64,000 bases of DNA, from assembly GCF_003610015.1 (NCBI RefSeq), contig NZ_AP018933.1, positions 558,001-622,000 on the forward strand. Direction: 5' to 3'. This DNA is from Zymobacter palmae. Lineage in GTDB: Bacteria > Pseudomonadota > Gammaproteobacteria > Pseudomonadales > Halomonadaceae. Under the pieces are notes generated by a model, which worked only from the letters and a program-made list of their open reading frames with translations, was not told the origin of the DNA and did no database searches. Made by a program: the position numbers and the translations under genes. Of this stretch, positions 1-10,790 are shown one piece after another. Position 1 is the first letter of the stretch; each line of letters opens with the position of its first letter.

Positions 1-2
1 GG

Positions 3-398
3 CAGAAACCGATCATCATGGGCCGCAATACGTTCGAGTCCATCGGGCGTCCGCTGCCGTCGCGCCATAACATCGTGCTGACGCGCGACCCTGAATTTGC
101 TGCCGAAGGTGTTGTGGTCTGCCGTGATTGGCCCAGTGCACTGGCTGCTGCTCAGCAGTACGCGTTGGAGCACGGCGCAGAGGAGGTCATGGTCATCGGC
201 GGCGGTCAGGTGTATGCCGAAGCCATGCCGGATGCCGACAAGCTCTATCTGACCGAGATCCGCATGACCGTCGAAGGCGATACGCGGTTTCCGCTATTGG
301 AAGACGATGTCTGGCAGGAACAAGAGCGCGTGGCAGGGAACCCCGATGAAGGGCAGCCCTACTACGATTTCGTCACGTACGTACGCCAGTCACGCTAA
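3..398 (+). CDS. folA: Dihydrofolate reductase, 3' part (5' end outside window)
   Basis: Dihydrofolate reductase makes tetrahydrofolate from dihydrofolate with NADPH in the cytoplasm. The frame is open from the first bases of the window. It reads QKPIIMGRNTFESIGRPLPS, the conserved DHFR segment that follows the active-site loop, so the Met at 18 is internal and the true start lies upstream. Later family landmarks are the VMVIGGGQVYAEAMP nucleotide-binding stretch, the LYLTEI strand and the C-terminal YYDFVTYVR strand. About 130 residues are visible; the usual length is about 160-170. proQ follows 32 bp downstream on the same strand. The assignment is secure; only the missing N-terminus limits it. 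Confidence 0.95.
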   Translation, partial: QKPIIMGRNTFESIGRPLPSRHNIVLTRDPEFAAEGVVVCRDWPSALAAAQQYALEHGAEEVMVIGGGQVYAEAMPDADKLYLTEIRMTVEGDTRFPLLEDDVWQEQERVAGNPDEGQPYYDFVTYVRQSR

Positions 399-430
399 GG
401 CGGGCGGCTCAGGGAAGGCAGGAGAAGCAG

Positions 431-1255
431 GTGACAGGTTCTCTCGATACGCTTTTTGCGTCACTGGATCAGCAGATTCGCGATCTTGTACAGGAACGGC
501 AGGCAGCCTTGGCACAGGTGGCATCGCTTGAGCAGGAGAATCACCGACTGCGCGAGCGGCTGGCGACGCTGGAAACGCGTCTGTCCAGTGTCGTGTCGCA
601 TGTGCGGGCGATGGCCTCATGGGACGTTGCGTCCCCTGCGCAGGAGCAAGATGATCCCGCATGCGATGTGACAGCTTCATCATTGCCGTCTACGCTTGAG
701 CAGCATGTCGAGACCACCTCTGAAGCCTCCTCTGCGACGGCCGATGAAGTACGTAGCGACTTCCCGTTGTCGGCTACCGATGAGAAGGTGGCCACAGCGC
801 TTACCTCCTTGTCTAATGCCGAGACCAACACTGACATGTCTTCTTCCCTCGATAATGCCTCTGTGCAGGACCCGGCGGATGCGCCTTCTCCGCAGCAGCT
901 GTTGAAGCAGTGGTATTCGCGCTATCCCAAAGCCTTCTTCAAGGCACATACACGTCCCTTGCAGATCGGCATTCATGAAGCGCTGATCGATGCTGAACCG
1001 TGGTCGGCGCGTCTGATCCGCCGCACGTTGGCCTGCTACGTCAATCTGCCACGCTATATGAAATCGGTACGACCGGGTGCACAGCGCGTCGATCTGGAAG
1101 GCCGGCCAGCCAGCCAGGTGACGGAAGAGGAAGCGCTGCATGCGCGCGAACAGCTCAAGCAGCTGCAGGCCCGTCAGAAAAGCCGTGAAGAAGAACAGCA
1201 GCAGCGACGCATGTCGACCAAGCTTGAAGCGTTGCAACGGCAGCACCAGCACTGA
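431..1255 (+). CDS. proQ: ProQ/FinO-family RNA chaperone
   Basis: This is a 274-residue ProQ/FinO-domain protein, a family of RNA-binding chaperones for small RNAs and mRNA 3' ends. The ProQ fold lies at about residues 155-225, with the recognisable SRYPKAFF segment, a PLQIGIHEAL segment and a YVNLPRYMKSV segment. The N-terminus is different: about 35 residues predicted as coiled coil (rich in Gln, Glu, Leu), then an acidic Ser/Thr/Ala linker of low complexity up to about residue 150. The C-terminus is a basic, Gln-rich helix. The start is a GTG at 431 preceded by a purine-rich GGAGAAG. A strong hairpin terminator follows. The long N-terminal extension is unlike E. coli ProQ, where the FinO domain is N-terminal. 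Confidence 0.85.
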   Translation: MTGSLDTLFASLDQQIRDLVQERQAALAQVASLEQENHRLRERLATLETRLSSVVSHVRAMASWDVASPAQEQDDPACDVTASSLPSTLEQHVETTSEASSATADEVRSDFPLSATDEKVATALTSLSNAETNTDMSSSLDNASVQDPADAPSPQQLLKQWYSRYPKAFFKAHTRPLQIGIHEALIDAEPWSARLIRRTLACYVNLPRYMKSVRPGAQRVDLEGRPASQVTEEEALHAREQLKQLQARQKSREEEQQQRRMSTKLEALQRQHQH

Positions 1256-1298
1256 ACGTGCAGTGAGCGCTAGGCGTTCGCACGCTCCCATCCAGTGA

Positions 1299-1330
1299 AA
1301 AGGAAGGACCTTCGGGTTCTTCCTTTTTTT
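1299..1330 (+). terminator. Rho-independent terminator after proQ
   Basis: A 12-bp stem (left arm AAAGGAAGGACC, one G-U pair) closes on a TTCG tetraloop and runs into seven T residues. It sits 43 bp after the proQ stop and should end the folA-proQ transcript. Confidence 0.9.
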
Positions 1331-1449
1331 ATTGGCCTATCTTTCGGTGTGGCATGCCGCATGCAACAAGGCGAGCACGAAGAGTGGACGCTCTTTTATA
1401 CCCGACCATACTGATAGTTATGGCAGTAGCAGGATAGTCAATTATCTTG

Positions 1450-1461
1450 TTAGCATGCTAA
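1450..1461. promoter_or_regulatory. Palindrome upstream of efflux operon, candidate operator
   Basis: TTAGCATGCTAA is a perfect 12-bp palindrome in an AT-rich stretch about 70 bp before the first gene of the DUF1656/HlyD/FUSC operon. Related operons are often controlled by LysR-type regulators that bind such sites, but no regulator gene is adjacent here. Function is inferred from position only. Confidence 0.35.
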
Positions 1462-1533
1462 TATATCGCATTATATGTATTCCTCCGGCCTGCACGCACA
1501 TGCATTGGCAAGACAGTGAGGTGGTAAACACTT

Positions 1534-1740
1534 ATGTGGTTACGTGAAATGGCGTGGGGAGGCGTTCTGGTCAGCCCCATGGTGATGTATTGCGCGATCA
1601 GCCTCGTGCTGCTGTTGAGCCTGAGGTTCTGGCTGCGCGATACGCGCATCGGTCGGGTGGCTTGGCGGGAAGGGTGGTTCGATGTAGCCCTTTTCATTTG
1701 CTTGCTGGCCGCCGTGATGTGGTTTTTTAGCGTGGTGTGA
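1534..1740 (+). CDS. DUF1656 (AaeX-like) small membrane protein
   Basis: This 68-residue protein has two hydrophobic helices (about residues 13-31 and 47-67) with basic residues between them. It matches the DUF1656/AaeX family found at the head of aromatic-acid and fusaric-acid efflux operons. Its biochemical role is not established in the family. A GAGGTGG ribosome-binding site precedes the ATG by about 9 bases. The next gene encodes the HlyD-like adaptor, 48 bp on, so this is the first gene of a three-gene efflux operon. The order small protein, adaptor, FUSC pump is the same as aaeX-aaeA-aaeB. Confidence 0.8.
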   Translation: MWLREMAWGGVLVSPMVMYCAISLVLLLSLRFWLRDTRIGRVAWREGWFDVALFICLLAAVMWFFSVV

Positions 1741-1788
1741 TGCCTGACGAGGCGTCATGGCACGAGACTTGGTTCGAGGAATTCCTTC

Positions 1789-2706
1789 ATGCAGCGATTG
1801 ATGCGTTTCATCTTTACCGTCGCCGTGATTGCCGCTGCCGTGTTGGCCGGTATCTGGCTGTGGCGCTATTACATGTATACCCCGTGGACGCGTGATGCGC
1901 GCGTGCGGGCCGATATCGTGACCATCACGCCCGATGTGTCAGGATGGGTCGAGAATTTTAATGCCAACGATAAGCGGCTGGTACACAAGGGCGATTTGCT
2001 GTTCACCGTCGATCTCGCCCGCTATCAGCTGGCATTGGATCAGGCGCAGGCAACGGCCGAAAAGGCGCGAGCCGCATGGGAACAGGCCCAGCATTCGGCT
2101 GTACGCCGTGCCCAGCTGGGGCAGCTGGCGATCAGCCAAGAAGCGCGGGATACCGCCAATCTGAGCGCGGCCGAAGCCAAGGCGGCCTACGATGCCGCTC
2201 AGGTGACGGTCAACAGTGCGCAGCTGGACGTGTCACGTGCCCGCTACGAGGCCCCTTTCGATGGTCAGCTGGTTAATCTACAGCTGCATCCCGGCGATTA
2301 CGTGACCCGCGGCAGTGCTAAGATCTCGCTGATCCGCGATGACAGCTACTATCTGACCGGCTATTTCGAAGAAACCAAGCTGGCGGGCATACAGGTCGGC
2401 GACCCTGTCGATATCCACCTAATGGCGTCTAACCATACGGTGAAAGGGCACGTGCTAGCGATTGGGCGTGGTATCTCTAACAGCAACCTGACTCCCGGTA
2501 GCGATCTGCTGCCGAGTGTTTCACAGACCTTCACTTGGGTTCGTCTGGCACAGCGCATTCCCGTTGATGTGGCGTTTGATCAGTCGCCGTCTGATGTAAT
2601 GCTGAGTGCGGGCATGACGGCGACGCTGCACGTTCATCCCGAGCGCCGTGCGCATGCGGCACCCGCACAGCCCGCGGTAACCGCTGAGGGTACCGTGTCG
2701 CCATGA
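1789..2706 (+). CDS. HlyD/AaeA-like membrane fusion protein of efflux pump
   Basis: This is the periplasmic adaptor subunit of an aromatic-acid type efflux system, 305 residues. An N-terminal membrane anchor (about residues 5-25) is followed by the conserved YTPWTRDARVRADIV segment. A lipoyl/barrel-sandwich half (VSGWVENFNANDKRLVHKGDLL) comes next, then an alpha-helical hairpin rich in Ala and Gln (about 85-150), the second lipoyl half (YEAPFDGQLVNL) and a beta-barrel domain. The C-terminal tail is Ala/Pro-rich. The start has GAGGA eight bases upstream; an alternative ATG lies four codons in. It overlaps the FUSC gene by ATGA, indicating translational coupling. By analogy with AaeA/FusE it couples the inner-membrane component to export; the substrate cannot be read from sequence. 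Confidence 0.87.
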   Translation: MQRLMRFIFTVAVIAAAVLAGIWLWRYYMYTPWTRDARVRADIVTITPDVSGWVENFNANDKRLVHKGDLLFTVDLARYQLALDQAQATAEKARAAWEQAQHSAVRRAQLGQLAISQEARDTANLSAAEAKAAYDAAQVTVNSAQLDVSRARYEAPFDGQLVNLQLHPGDYVTRGSAKISLIRDDSYYLTGYFEETKLAGIQVGDPVDIHLMASNHTVKGHVLAIGRGISNSNLTPGSDLLPSVSQTFTWVRLAQRIPVDVAFDQSPSDVMLSAGMTATLHVHPERRAHAAPAQPAVTAEGTVSP

Positions 2707-4766
2707 CGTCCTCCGTGCTCGCGGTCTACCTGAAGCCCAAGCTGTCGACCATTCGCTTTGGGTTAAAAGGCATTGTGGCGATGGGGCTATCGCTCTACGT
2801 GACGATGCTGATGGATTTCGATCGACCATACTGGGCGATGATTTCGGCCGTCTTTCTGCTGATGCGTCCTGAAAATGGCATGGTGATTCAGAAGGGGTTC
2901 TTTCAGTTCTGCGGCAATGTGATCGGTGGCCTGATCGGACTGGTTATCCTGTCCTACGGCCTTCAGCACCGCGTACTGGCACTGGGCAGCGTTGCACTGA
3001 TGATTTTTGTGTTGGGGACGCTGGCCTCGCGTACACGCGACTTCAACATTACCTATCTGTTCGCCATGATTGCGACCACCATGGGCATGGTGGTGCTGAT
3101 CACCGAATCGTCGGCACCCAGCAGTGCCGGAGCTTTCACTATCGCCGTGTCACGCGTGACCGAGATCGGGATCGGCGTGGCATGTGCGACGGGCATCAGT
3201 CTGGTGATGTGGCCGCAGGATACCCACCCACGCATGATGGCTGATGCACTCGGTACGCTGAAGGCTGCGCTGAAGGTGGTGCATACCCAGCTGGACGTTC
3301 ATGAAGCCGGGGATCGCCACGCCGCTATCCTCGATGCACTCGATGCCATCATGGCACTGCAGGCCGATACCGGCCCAGTCTTCTATGAAGGCCCCGCGGG
3401 GCCGCGCCGTGCCCGTGCCGCTCACCTGCTATCGCAGCGCGGCCTGAGCCTGATTGCTGATGCTAATAGCATGGCGTATCGCGAACGCGGCGAGCTCAAT
3501 CAGATGCTGTCGGTGTGGATCGACCGGCTGCGCGATGAACTAGGCAGCATGCTGGAACGCGACGATCCCAAGGCCATGCGCGATGAGCTGGTCGAACTGC
3601 GTCAGTCGATCATCCGTCAGCCATTGGACGAGAAAGCATCTGCTTCACAGCAGCATACACGTCGTGCGTTGCTGACGTTGATGGCGCATTTGATCGTGCT
3701 GTGTGATGCCTGTCTGCTGATCGAATCGCCGGAGCCGGGGCGAGCGCTCAAGGCGCGCGCGCCGCGTACACGTCAGGACTGGCTGCCCGCGATGACCGTA
3801 GGGCTGCGCTGCATGCTGCTGTTCATTATCGGGGCGATAGTGTGGATATCCACGGGCTGGAACAGCGCGATCATGATGATGCTGATTCCTGTCGTGCTTG
3901 GCACGATGTTGGCCCAGCTACCCCACTCGGACATGCTGGTGATGCGGGCGTTATTGGGCGGGGCCATTGCGTTTCCGATAGCGATCATTTTCGGCAACGT
4001 GCTGCTGGCGAATACCATGCATGCGTTCGAGTGCATGCTGATGATTTTCGGGCTACCGCTGTTCATCGCACTGTTTGGCTTTACGGCCCGTCAGACGTTC
4101 CCGCAGACGCTGGGTTTCTGCATGACCTATATCATCATGACCATGCCCAGCAACCACATGACCTTTGACGTGCCGAGTGCCATCGAACGCGGGCTGGCGC
4201 TGCTGATGGGATTCACCCTGCTGATGGTGCTGTTCCGCAGTCTGCCCGTGCCGCGGGCGACAGCGGTGCACCGTCGTCTGTATCGCGCCATGCTGAGCGA
4301 CCTGCGTCAGGTGGGATCGAAGCGTGATGAAGCCGAACGCTTTAACAGCAACATGCTGTCGCGTTTGCAGCAACTGGGGCGCTACGAGCGCTCGGCCCGT
4401 GATCGCCTGCCGTGGCACTGGGTCGAACAAGGGTTACTGGCTTTTGCGGTGGGGCATTTGGTGATGCAGGTGCGCGCGCTGTTCAGGGCCAGTCTGATTC
4501 CCGACCGCCAGCGCGTTGCCTTGCAAGTATGGCAGCAGCGCGTTACACGCCACTACGATGAAAGCGTTACCGGGGCTTTTGATATTGCCATCTTCGAAGC
4601 CCATACCCGTGATCTGTTAGCGGCGTTGGCATCGTGGCCGAATGTTGAGTCCGATGTTCTGGGCCAAGCTGAATTCGTTTGCGGACGTATTGGTATGATG
4701 CTGCGCGAGCAGCAGGAGCGGCGTGACCAGCCCGCCCCCGTTGTGTCCAAAAGCACGATGGCTTGA
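2703..4766 (+). CDS. FUSC-family (AaeB-like) efflux inner-membrane protein
   Basis: This 687-residue inner-membrane transporter subunit belongs to the FUSC/AaeB family, whose members export p-hydroxybenzoate or fusaric acid. It shows the family's duplicated architecture: an N-terminal membrane block (about residues 20-170, starting IRFGLKGIVAMGLSLYV and containing DRPYWAMISAVFLLMRPENG), a soluble helical region (about 170-345), a second membrane block (about 360-510) and a C-terminal cytoplasmic helical domain. Its start overlaps the stop of the adaptor gene by four bases. A hairpin terminator lies 19 bp beyond the stop. Substrate assignment would need a regulator or expression data; none is visible here. 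Confidence 0.87.
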   Translation: MTSSVLAVYLKPKLSTIRFGLKGIVAMGLSLYVTMLMDFDRPYWAMISAVFLLMRPENGMVIQKGFFQFCGNVIGGLIGLVILSYGLQHRVLALGSVALMIFVLGTLASRTRDFNITYLFAMIATTMGMVVLITESSAPSSAGAFTIAVSRVTEIGIGVACATGISLVMWPQDTHPRMMADALGTLKAALKVVHTQLDVHEAGDRHAAILDALDAIMALQADTGPVFYEGPAGPRRARAAHLLSQRGLSLIADANSMAYRERGELNQMLSVWIDRLRDELGSMLERDDPKAMRDELVELRQSIIRQPLDEKASASQQHTRRALLTLMAHLIVLCDACLLIESPEPGRALKARAPRTRQDWLPAMTVGLRCMLLFIIGAIVWISTGWNSAIMMMLIPVVLGTMLAQLPHSDMLVMRALLGGAIAFPIAIIFGNVLLANTMHAFECMLMIFGLPLFIALFGFTARQTFPQTLGFCMTYIIMTMPSNHMTFDVPSAIERGLALLMGFTLLMVLFRSLPVPRATAVHRRLYRAMLSDLRQVGSKRDEAERFNSNMLSRLQQLGRYERSARDRLPWHWVEQGLLAFAVGHLVMQVRALFRASLIPDRQRVALQVWQQRVTRHYDESVTGAFDIAIFEAHTRDLLAALASWPNVESDVLGQAEFVCGRIGMMLREQQERRDQPAPVVSKSTMA

Positions 4767-4784
4767 TGGCATTGCGTTGCCTTT

Positions 4785-4815
4785 CAAGGGGCCTGTTCAT
4801 GGCCCCTTGTTCATC
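4785..4815 (+). terminator. Terminator after efflux operon
   Basis: A perfect 9-bp stem, CAAGGGGCC/GGCCCCTTG, with a 7-base loop lies just after the FUSC stop and is followed by a T-rich stretch. The rest of the gap up to 5291 holds only three copies of CTACGG near 5063-5080; I see no gene in it. Confidence 0.75.
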
Positions 4816-5291
4816 TTGATCTTTCTTCTTTGGGTTGCCGCTTCACCTTTCTTTTTTGGCCTCTCTCTTTTTTCTTACCCCTCTTTTTTATGACGCCTCG
4901 TTCTGTGGCAGATGACTCTCGCTCGACTGGGTCGGTTTTTTTCGTCTTTGTCAGCCAGAGCGGTAATCACTGTTTTTCTGATGGCCTCCCCCTTCATGCG
5001 ATCGCGGTAGTCGCATAGATAAGCTCAACCTTTGCCGCGGCGCTGGCGTTTCAAGGCGTCCCGCTACGGCTACGGCTACGGCTGGGGCTATGGCTGCTGC
5101 ATTGTTCTTGCTGTGATGGCGCCGCGTTCGCAGGGCTGAAGGGAGATTCCGCTGTCGAATACCATCATTGTCTTTTTTCGGAAGGAAGCGTGATGCGTGA
5201 CTAAAAGCCAGTGGTGGTGATTTGTACAGTGGATGTATCATCAGTCCGATCAACGGGTTGTGTTCATTCTGCAGGCAGTCGAGGGGGAAGT

Positions 5292-6497
5292 ATGCGTCAG
5301 CATCCATGGACATGTGCGGTCATCATTAGCGGTCTACTGTGCGTCGTCATCTTTGGTCTGGGCATTTCGCTGGGGCTACTACCGCTCTATCTAACGAATG
5401 AACTTAGATTCACGCCGACCGTCGTGGGTGCTGTGATTGCACTGGAGTCGATCAGTACATTGTTGTCTCGCCTGCCCGCGGGACGTTTTTCGGATCGTCG
5501 CGGTGCCAAGTGCGGCATGCTGTGGGGGCTGGCGCTCTCGGCGTTGGCGGGGGCTATGTGCCTGCTGGCTATTCAGGGAGCCGCTCAGTGGGGGGCGCTC
5601 GGAACGCTGGGGATCATCCTGCTGTCGCGTATCGTGATGGGCGTAGGGGAGAGCCTCGTGTTCACTTGCAGTGGCACATGGCCCATCGGCCTGATCGGGC
5701 GCGAAAGCGCGGGTAAGGTGATGTCGATGGTCGGAATCGGCATGTTCATCGGTCTGGCCGTCGGCAACGGTGTAGGCGGGTTGGCTCATCAAGGCTACCT
5801 TTCCCTGACCAGTGGAGCATGGGCGATGACGTTGCCACCGTTGGTAGGCTGGTGCATTGCGCTGTGCCTGCCTTCGGCACCGATCGTGGGAACGAATATG
5901 TCGCTGTCGTTGGTGCAAGTCGTGGCGCGGGTGTGGCCGTCCGGTGCTGGCTTTGCGCTCAGTAACATGGGCTATGCGGCGATCATGTCATTTCTGATGC
6001 TGATGCTCTGGTCAAAAGGATGGCAGAGCACGGCCACGATCGCACTGGTGATGTACAGCGTCGGCTATGTGCTCAGCCGCCTTAGCGTGGGCTTCTATAC
6101 CTCGCGTCTGGGACGTCGGGCGACGGTACTGATGATGGTGATTGAGGCGCTGGGATTGGCCATGATCGCGTGTGCTGGCGTAAGCAGTGCGTCGATCGGG
6201 CCATTGCTGGCCATCGTGGGATCATTTCTGACAGGGTACGGGTTGTCGATGGTGTATCCGCTGCTGGGTGTGACGGCAATCGGCAGCCTACCTGCGGCAC
6301 ACATGGGACTGGCATTGAGTGCGTACGAAGCCTGCTTCGATATCGGAATTCTATTGGTGGGTTGCATCAGTGGGGTACTGAGTGCCTGGGGGTATTCGGC
6401 CATCTTCGGACTGGCGGCAACCTGTGCGCTGCTGGCCTGTGGGTGTGCTCAGCGTGCATGGCATCAACACGATGCACGGGCATTGTCTGCTGTCTGA
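5292..6497 (+). CDS. MFS transporter
   Basis: This is a 401-residue major facilitator superfamily permease with about 12 hydrophobic segments. The loop after the second helix carries a motif A-like sequence (RLPAGRFSDRRGAK), and an equivalent in the second half reads GFYTSRLGRRA. The ATG at 5292 is chosen because GAGGGGGA lies just upstream. The longer open frame back to 5211 adds a non-hydrophobic leader typical of over-extension. Overall it resembles the drug/sugar-efflux type MFS (AraJ/YcaD-like) of about 400 residues. It is transcribed alone: a terminator precedes it and a second follows directly. The substrate is unknown. Confidence 0.75.
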   Translation: MRQHPWTCAVIISGLLCVVIFGLGISLGLLPLYLTNELRFTPTVVGAVIALESISTLLSRLPAGRFSDRRGAKCGMLWGLALSALAGAMCLLAIQGAAQWGALGTLGIILLSRIVMGVGESLVFTCSGTWPIGLIGRESAGKVMSMVGIGMFIGLAVGNGVGGLAHQGYLSLTSGAWAMTLPPLVGWCIALCLPSAPIVGTNMSLSLVQVVARVWPSGAGFALSNMGYAAIMSFLMLMLWSKGWQSTATIALVMYSVGYVLSRLSVGFYTSRLGRRATVLMMVIEALGLAMIACAGVSSASIGPLLAIVGSFLTGYGLSMVYPLLGVTAIGSLPAAHMGLALSAYEACFDIGILLVGCISGVLSAWGYSAIFGLAATCALLACGCAQRAWHQHDARALSAV

Positions 6498-6502
6498 CGC
6501 AA

Positions 6503-6535
6503 AACGCCCCGTGCGCAGGGCGCAACGGGGCGTCT
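6503..6535. terminator. Bidirectional terminator between convergent genes
   Basis: The inverted repeat AACGCCCCGT...ACGGGGCGTC encloses a GC-rich inner loop. It sits six bases after the MFS stop and about 20 bp before the stop of the convergent lipoprotein gene, so it probably serves both transcripts. Confidence 0.65.
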
Positions 6536-6556
6536 TCATGTGCGGGATGACCGAGC

Positions 6557-7027
6557 TTATTGAGCTGGGGCAACGCGCACGCTGGTGCCTGAACCGATAA
6601 TACGCACACGCTGGCCGACCAGATAGGTGTTGTCGGCCTGCTGTACGATGACCAAGTTCTGGCCGTCATCGCGCTTGATCTGCACTTCCATACCGTTGGT
6701 GCGGTCGGAGCTTGCTTCTACACGGTTACCCGCCCAAGCACCGCCCAGTGCGCCCACAGCCGTTGCGATGGTTTTGCCGCTACCGCCGCCGACTTGGTGG
6801 CCCAGCAGACCACCCAGCACTGCACCACCGATGCCGCCGAAGCCGCTTGTGCCGTTGCCTTCGATCTTCACAGCACGAATGGCTGTGATGGTACCGTAGG
6901 AAACGCTCTGTGCCTGACCTGCCTGTGCGCCAGTGTAGTTGTTGCCGTTATAGGGTTCGTTGGCACAGCCGCCCAGTGTCATCGCGCCCATTGCCGCAAC
7001 GGCAGCCAGTGTCAGGTAACGTTTCAT
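6557..7027 (-). CDS. Glycine-zipper outer-membrane lipoprotein (SlyB/PcpA-like)
   Basis: This 156-residue predicted lipoprotein starts MKRYLTLAAVAAMGAMTLGGCANE, with a lipobox ending LGGC at about residue 20. The middle (about 65-105) is a glycine zipper with GxxxG spacing (GGIGGAVLGGLLGHQVGGGSG, then GALGGAWAGNRVE), the signature of the 2TM glycine-zipper SlyB/PcpA group. The C-terminal domain reads QVQ-like beta strands (MEVQIKRDDGQNLVIVQQ). Proteins of this group are outer-membrane lipoproteins linked to envelope integrity. The ATG at 7027 has GGAGATTT upstream; codons further upstream give no signal peptide. It is transcribed alone. Confidence 0.8.
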   Translation of the reverse strand: MKRYLTLAAVAAMGAMTLGGCANEPYNGNNYTGAQAGQAQSVSYGTITAIRAVKIEGNGTSGFGGIGGAVLGGLLGHQVGGGSGKTIATAVGALGGAWAGNRVEASSDRTNGMEVQIKRDDGQNLVIVQQADNTYLVGQRVRIIGSGTSVRVAPAQ

Positions 7028-7542
7028 GGCAAATCTCCTTTCTATCGGCATGTGCCGGTGCTTGGATCCATCCTGAGCCGCTACCGCGTAGCGGGCCCTT
7101 GAACTCTAGCGTAGATGAAAATCGCTGTATCGCCATCCACGGATGGCACATAGCATGCTCTGTCTATTTGACCGGCAAACCTGCTAAGGGTTCGTGAAAA
7201 TTCCAGTCATATCATGTAGCAAAGACACGCTCGGTGGTAACACGTCACGGTAAGCGTGCATTCACCTTGATGAAAAGTGTAGCGCAGCCGTCGCTTTACG
7301 GTCATTCCGATCAGTCTCATTTCTATCGAGGGTTTCTTTGCTTAGCGCCTATCGCTATGCGCGCTCTGGCGGTAGGAAAAGATCTGCTATCGCAAGGCAT
7401 GGGGGCGAAATTAAGACGAAAGCGAAAAGCAGTAATGGGCTATTTGGACTGTGGCGTAATGTTCTGCTGTGAGAAACGGAGGTGGCAGGGAATTACAGAA
7501 GAGAAAGGACGTTTATGCGAGGCGAGGGGGCTTTTATGGAAA

Positions 7543-7582
7543 AGAAAAAGCCTCCCCCAACACGACTGTGTCAGAGGAGGCA
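7543..7582 (-). terminator. Terminator after roxA
   Basis: Read on the minus strand, a GCCTCC...GGAGGC stem with an inner GACACAGTCGTGT loop runs into a T-rich tract (TTTTTCTTTTC). It lies just past the roxA stop and should end the mnmA-hflD-purB-roxA transcript. The stretch 7052-7542 between it and the lipoprotein promoter shows no gene I can support. Confidence 0.6.
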
Positions 7583-7593
7583 TCCTTAACCGA

Positions 7594-8754
7594 TCAGTCG
7601 TCGCTCAGTATCAAGCTGCCACGGTTGATCAGCTTAGCCAGCAGGCCAGCGGCGACATCGTCGTCTGCCAGTTCGGCTGGAATGGGTGCGGAACTGCCCA
7701 GTAGATGAGCCAGTGCCTTGGGTGCGCGCAGGCCGTCACCATCGACGAACAGCGTGGCATAGGTGCCCTGTTCATCATGCCAGGCAAATCGCGAGCCCAG
7801 TGCGCGTTCGATCTCTGCACCTTCAGCCAGCGCTTCGCGCAGTGTGGTGGCATCCAGATACTCGTCCGGCTCGATCAGCTGATCCGGGTATTTGGTCTGG
7901 GTCATGTAGCGCCCGAACCACTGTTTCAACTGCTCGCGGTCATCCAGCGATGACAGGATAAGCTGGCGCGCGCGTTCCAGCGCGACGTCATCCACTTCAC
8001 CCGGGTTACCCAGCGTCAGATCAGCGTCGGCATAGCGCTGCATCTCGGAGAGCTGCTCGCCGCGATAGTCGGCGTAAGACGTGACCATCTCGTCGGCGGA
8101 CGGTGCGCGGAAGCCGATGGAATAGGTCATGCAGTCATCGCTTTCGCTGACCCCGTTATGCGCGATGCGCGGCGGGATATAGAGCATATCGCCCGGTTCC
8201 AGCACCCAGTCCTGATCCTGATCAACCTCGAAGTGTTCGAGGATGCGCAGGTCGATGCCTTGGATCACCGGCTCGTCTTCGTCAATGAACTTGCCGAGCT
8301 GCCAGCGGCGCTTACCCGTCGCCTGAATCAGGAACACATCATAATTGTCCATGTGCGGACCAACGCTGCCGCCGGTGGGGGCGTAGCTGATCATGATGTC
8401 GTCCAGACGCCACGTCGGGATGAAGCGGAAGTCTTTCAGCAGTTCGGCGACCTCAGGCACGTAGTGATCGACGGCCTGTACCAGTACGGTCCAGTCGCGA
8501 TCGCCCAGGCGTGCAAAGGTGTCTTCATCGAACGGGCCGTGGCTTGCCTGCCACGGTTTGCCGTTGGCACCGACCTTCTCGACGATGCGCGATTCGATGC
8601 CTTCCTCGCAGGCCAGACCGGCCAGTTCGTCAGGCATCAACGGCGGTTCGAAGTCCGGATAGGCACCGCGGATCAGCAGCGGTTTCTTGTGCCAGTAGTC
8701 CCGCAGGAACGTGGTGACATCAAGGCCGCCGGGGAGGGTGCTGGGGGCTGTCAT
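7594..8754 (-). CDS. roxA: Ribosomal protein uL16 arginine hydroxylase (RoxA/YcfD-like)
   Basis: This is a JmjC/cupin 2-oxoglutarate- and Fe(II)-dependent oxygenase of 386 residues. In E. coli the homologue YcfD hydroxylates an arginine of ribosomal protein uL16. Visible marks are the N-terminal FLRDYWHKKPLLIRGA, the iron-binding HxD in GGSVGPHMDNYDVFLIQ with the distal His in IPPRIAHNGVSESDD, and RRWQLGK for cosubstrate binding. The C-terminal winged-helix region follows from about residue 250. The ATG at 8754 lies four bases after the purB stop with GGAGAAG inside the purB 3' end, so it is the last gene of the operon mnmA-hflD-purB-roxA. Confidence 0.85.
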   Translation of the reverse strand: MTAPSTLPGGLDVTTFLRDYWHKKPLLIRGAYPDFEPPLMPDELAGLACEEGIESRIVEKVGANGKPWQASHGPFDEDTFARLGDRDWTVLVQAVDHYVPEVAELLKDFRFIPTWRLDDIMISYAPTGGSVGPHMDNYDVFLIQATGKRRWQLGKFIDEDEPVIQGIDLRILEHFEVDQDQDWVLEPGDMLYIPPRIAHNGVSESDDCMTYSIGFRAPSADEMVTSYADYRGEQLSEMQRYADADLTLGNPGEVDDVALERARQLILSSLDDREQLKQWFGRYMTQTKYPDQLIEPDEYLDATTLREALAEGAEIERALGSRFAWHDEQGTYATLFVDGDGLRAPKALAHLLGSSAPIPAELADDDVAAGLLAKLINRGSLILSDD

Positions 8755-8758
8755 GCAG

Positions 8759-10786
<2,028 letters not shown>

Positions 10787-10790
<4 letters not shown>

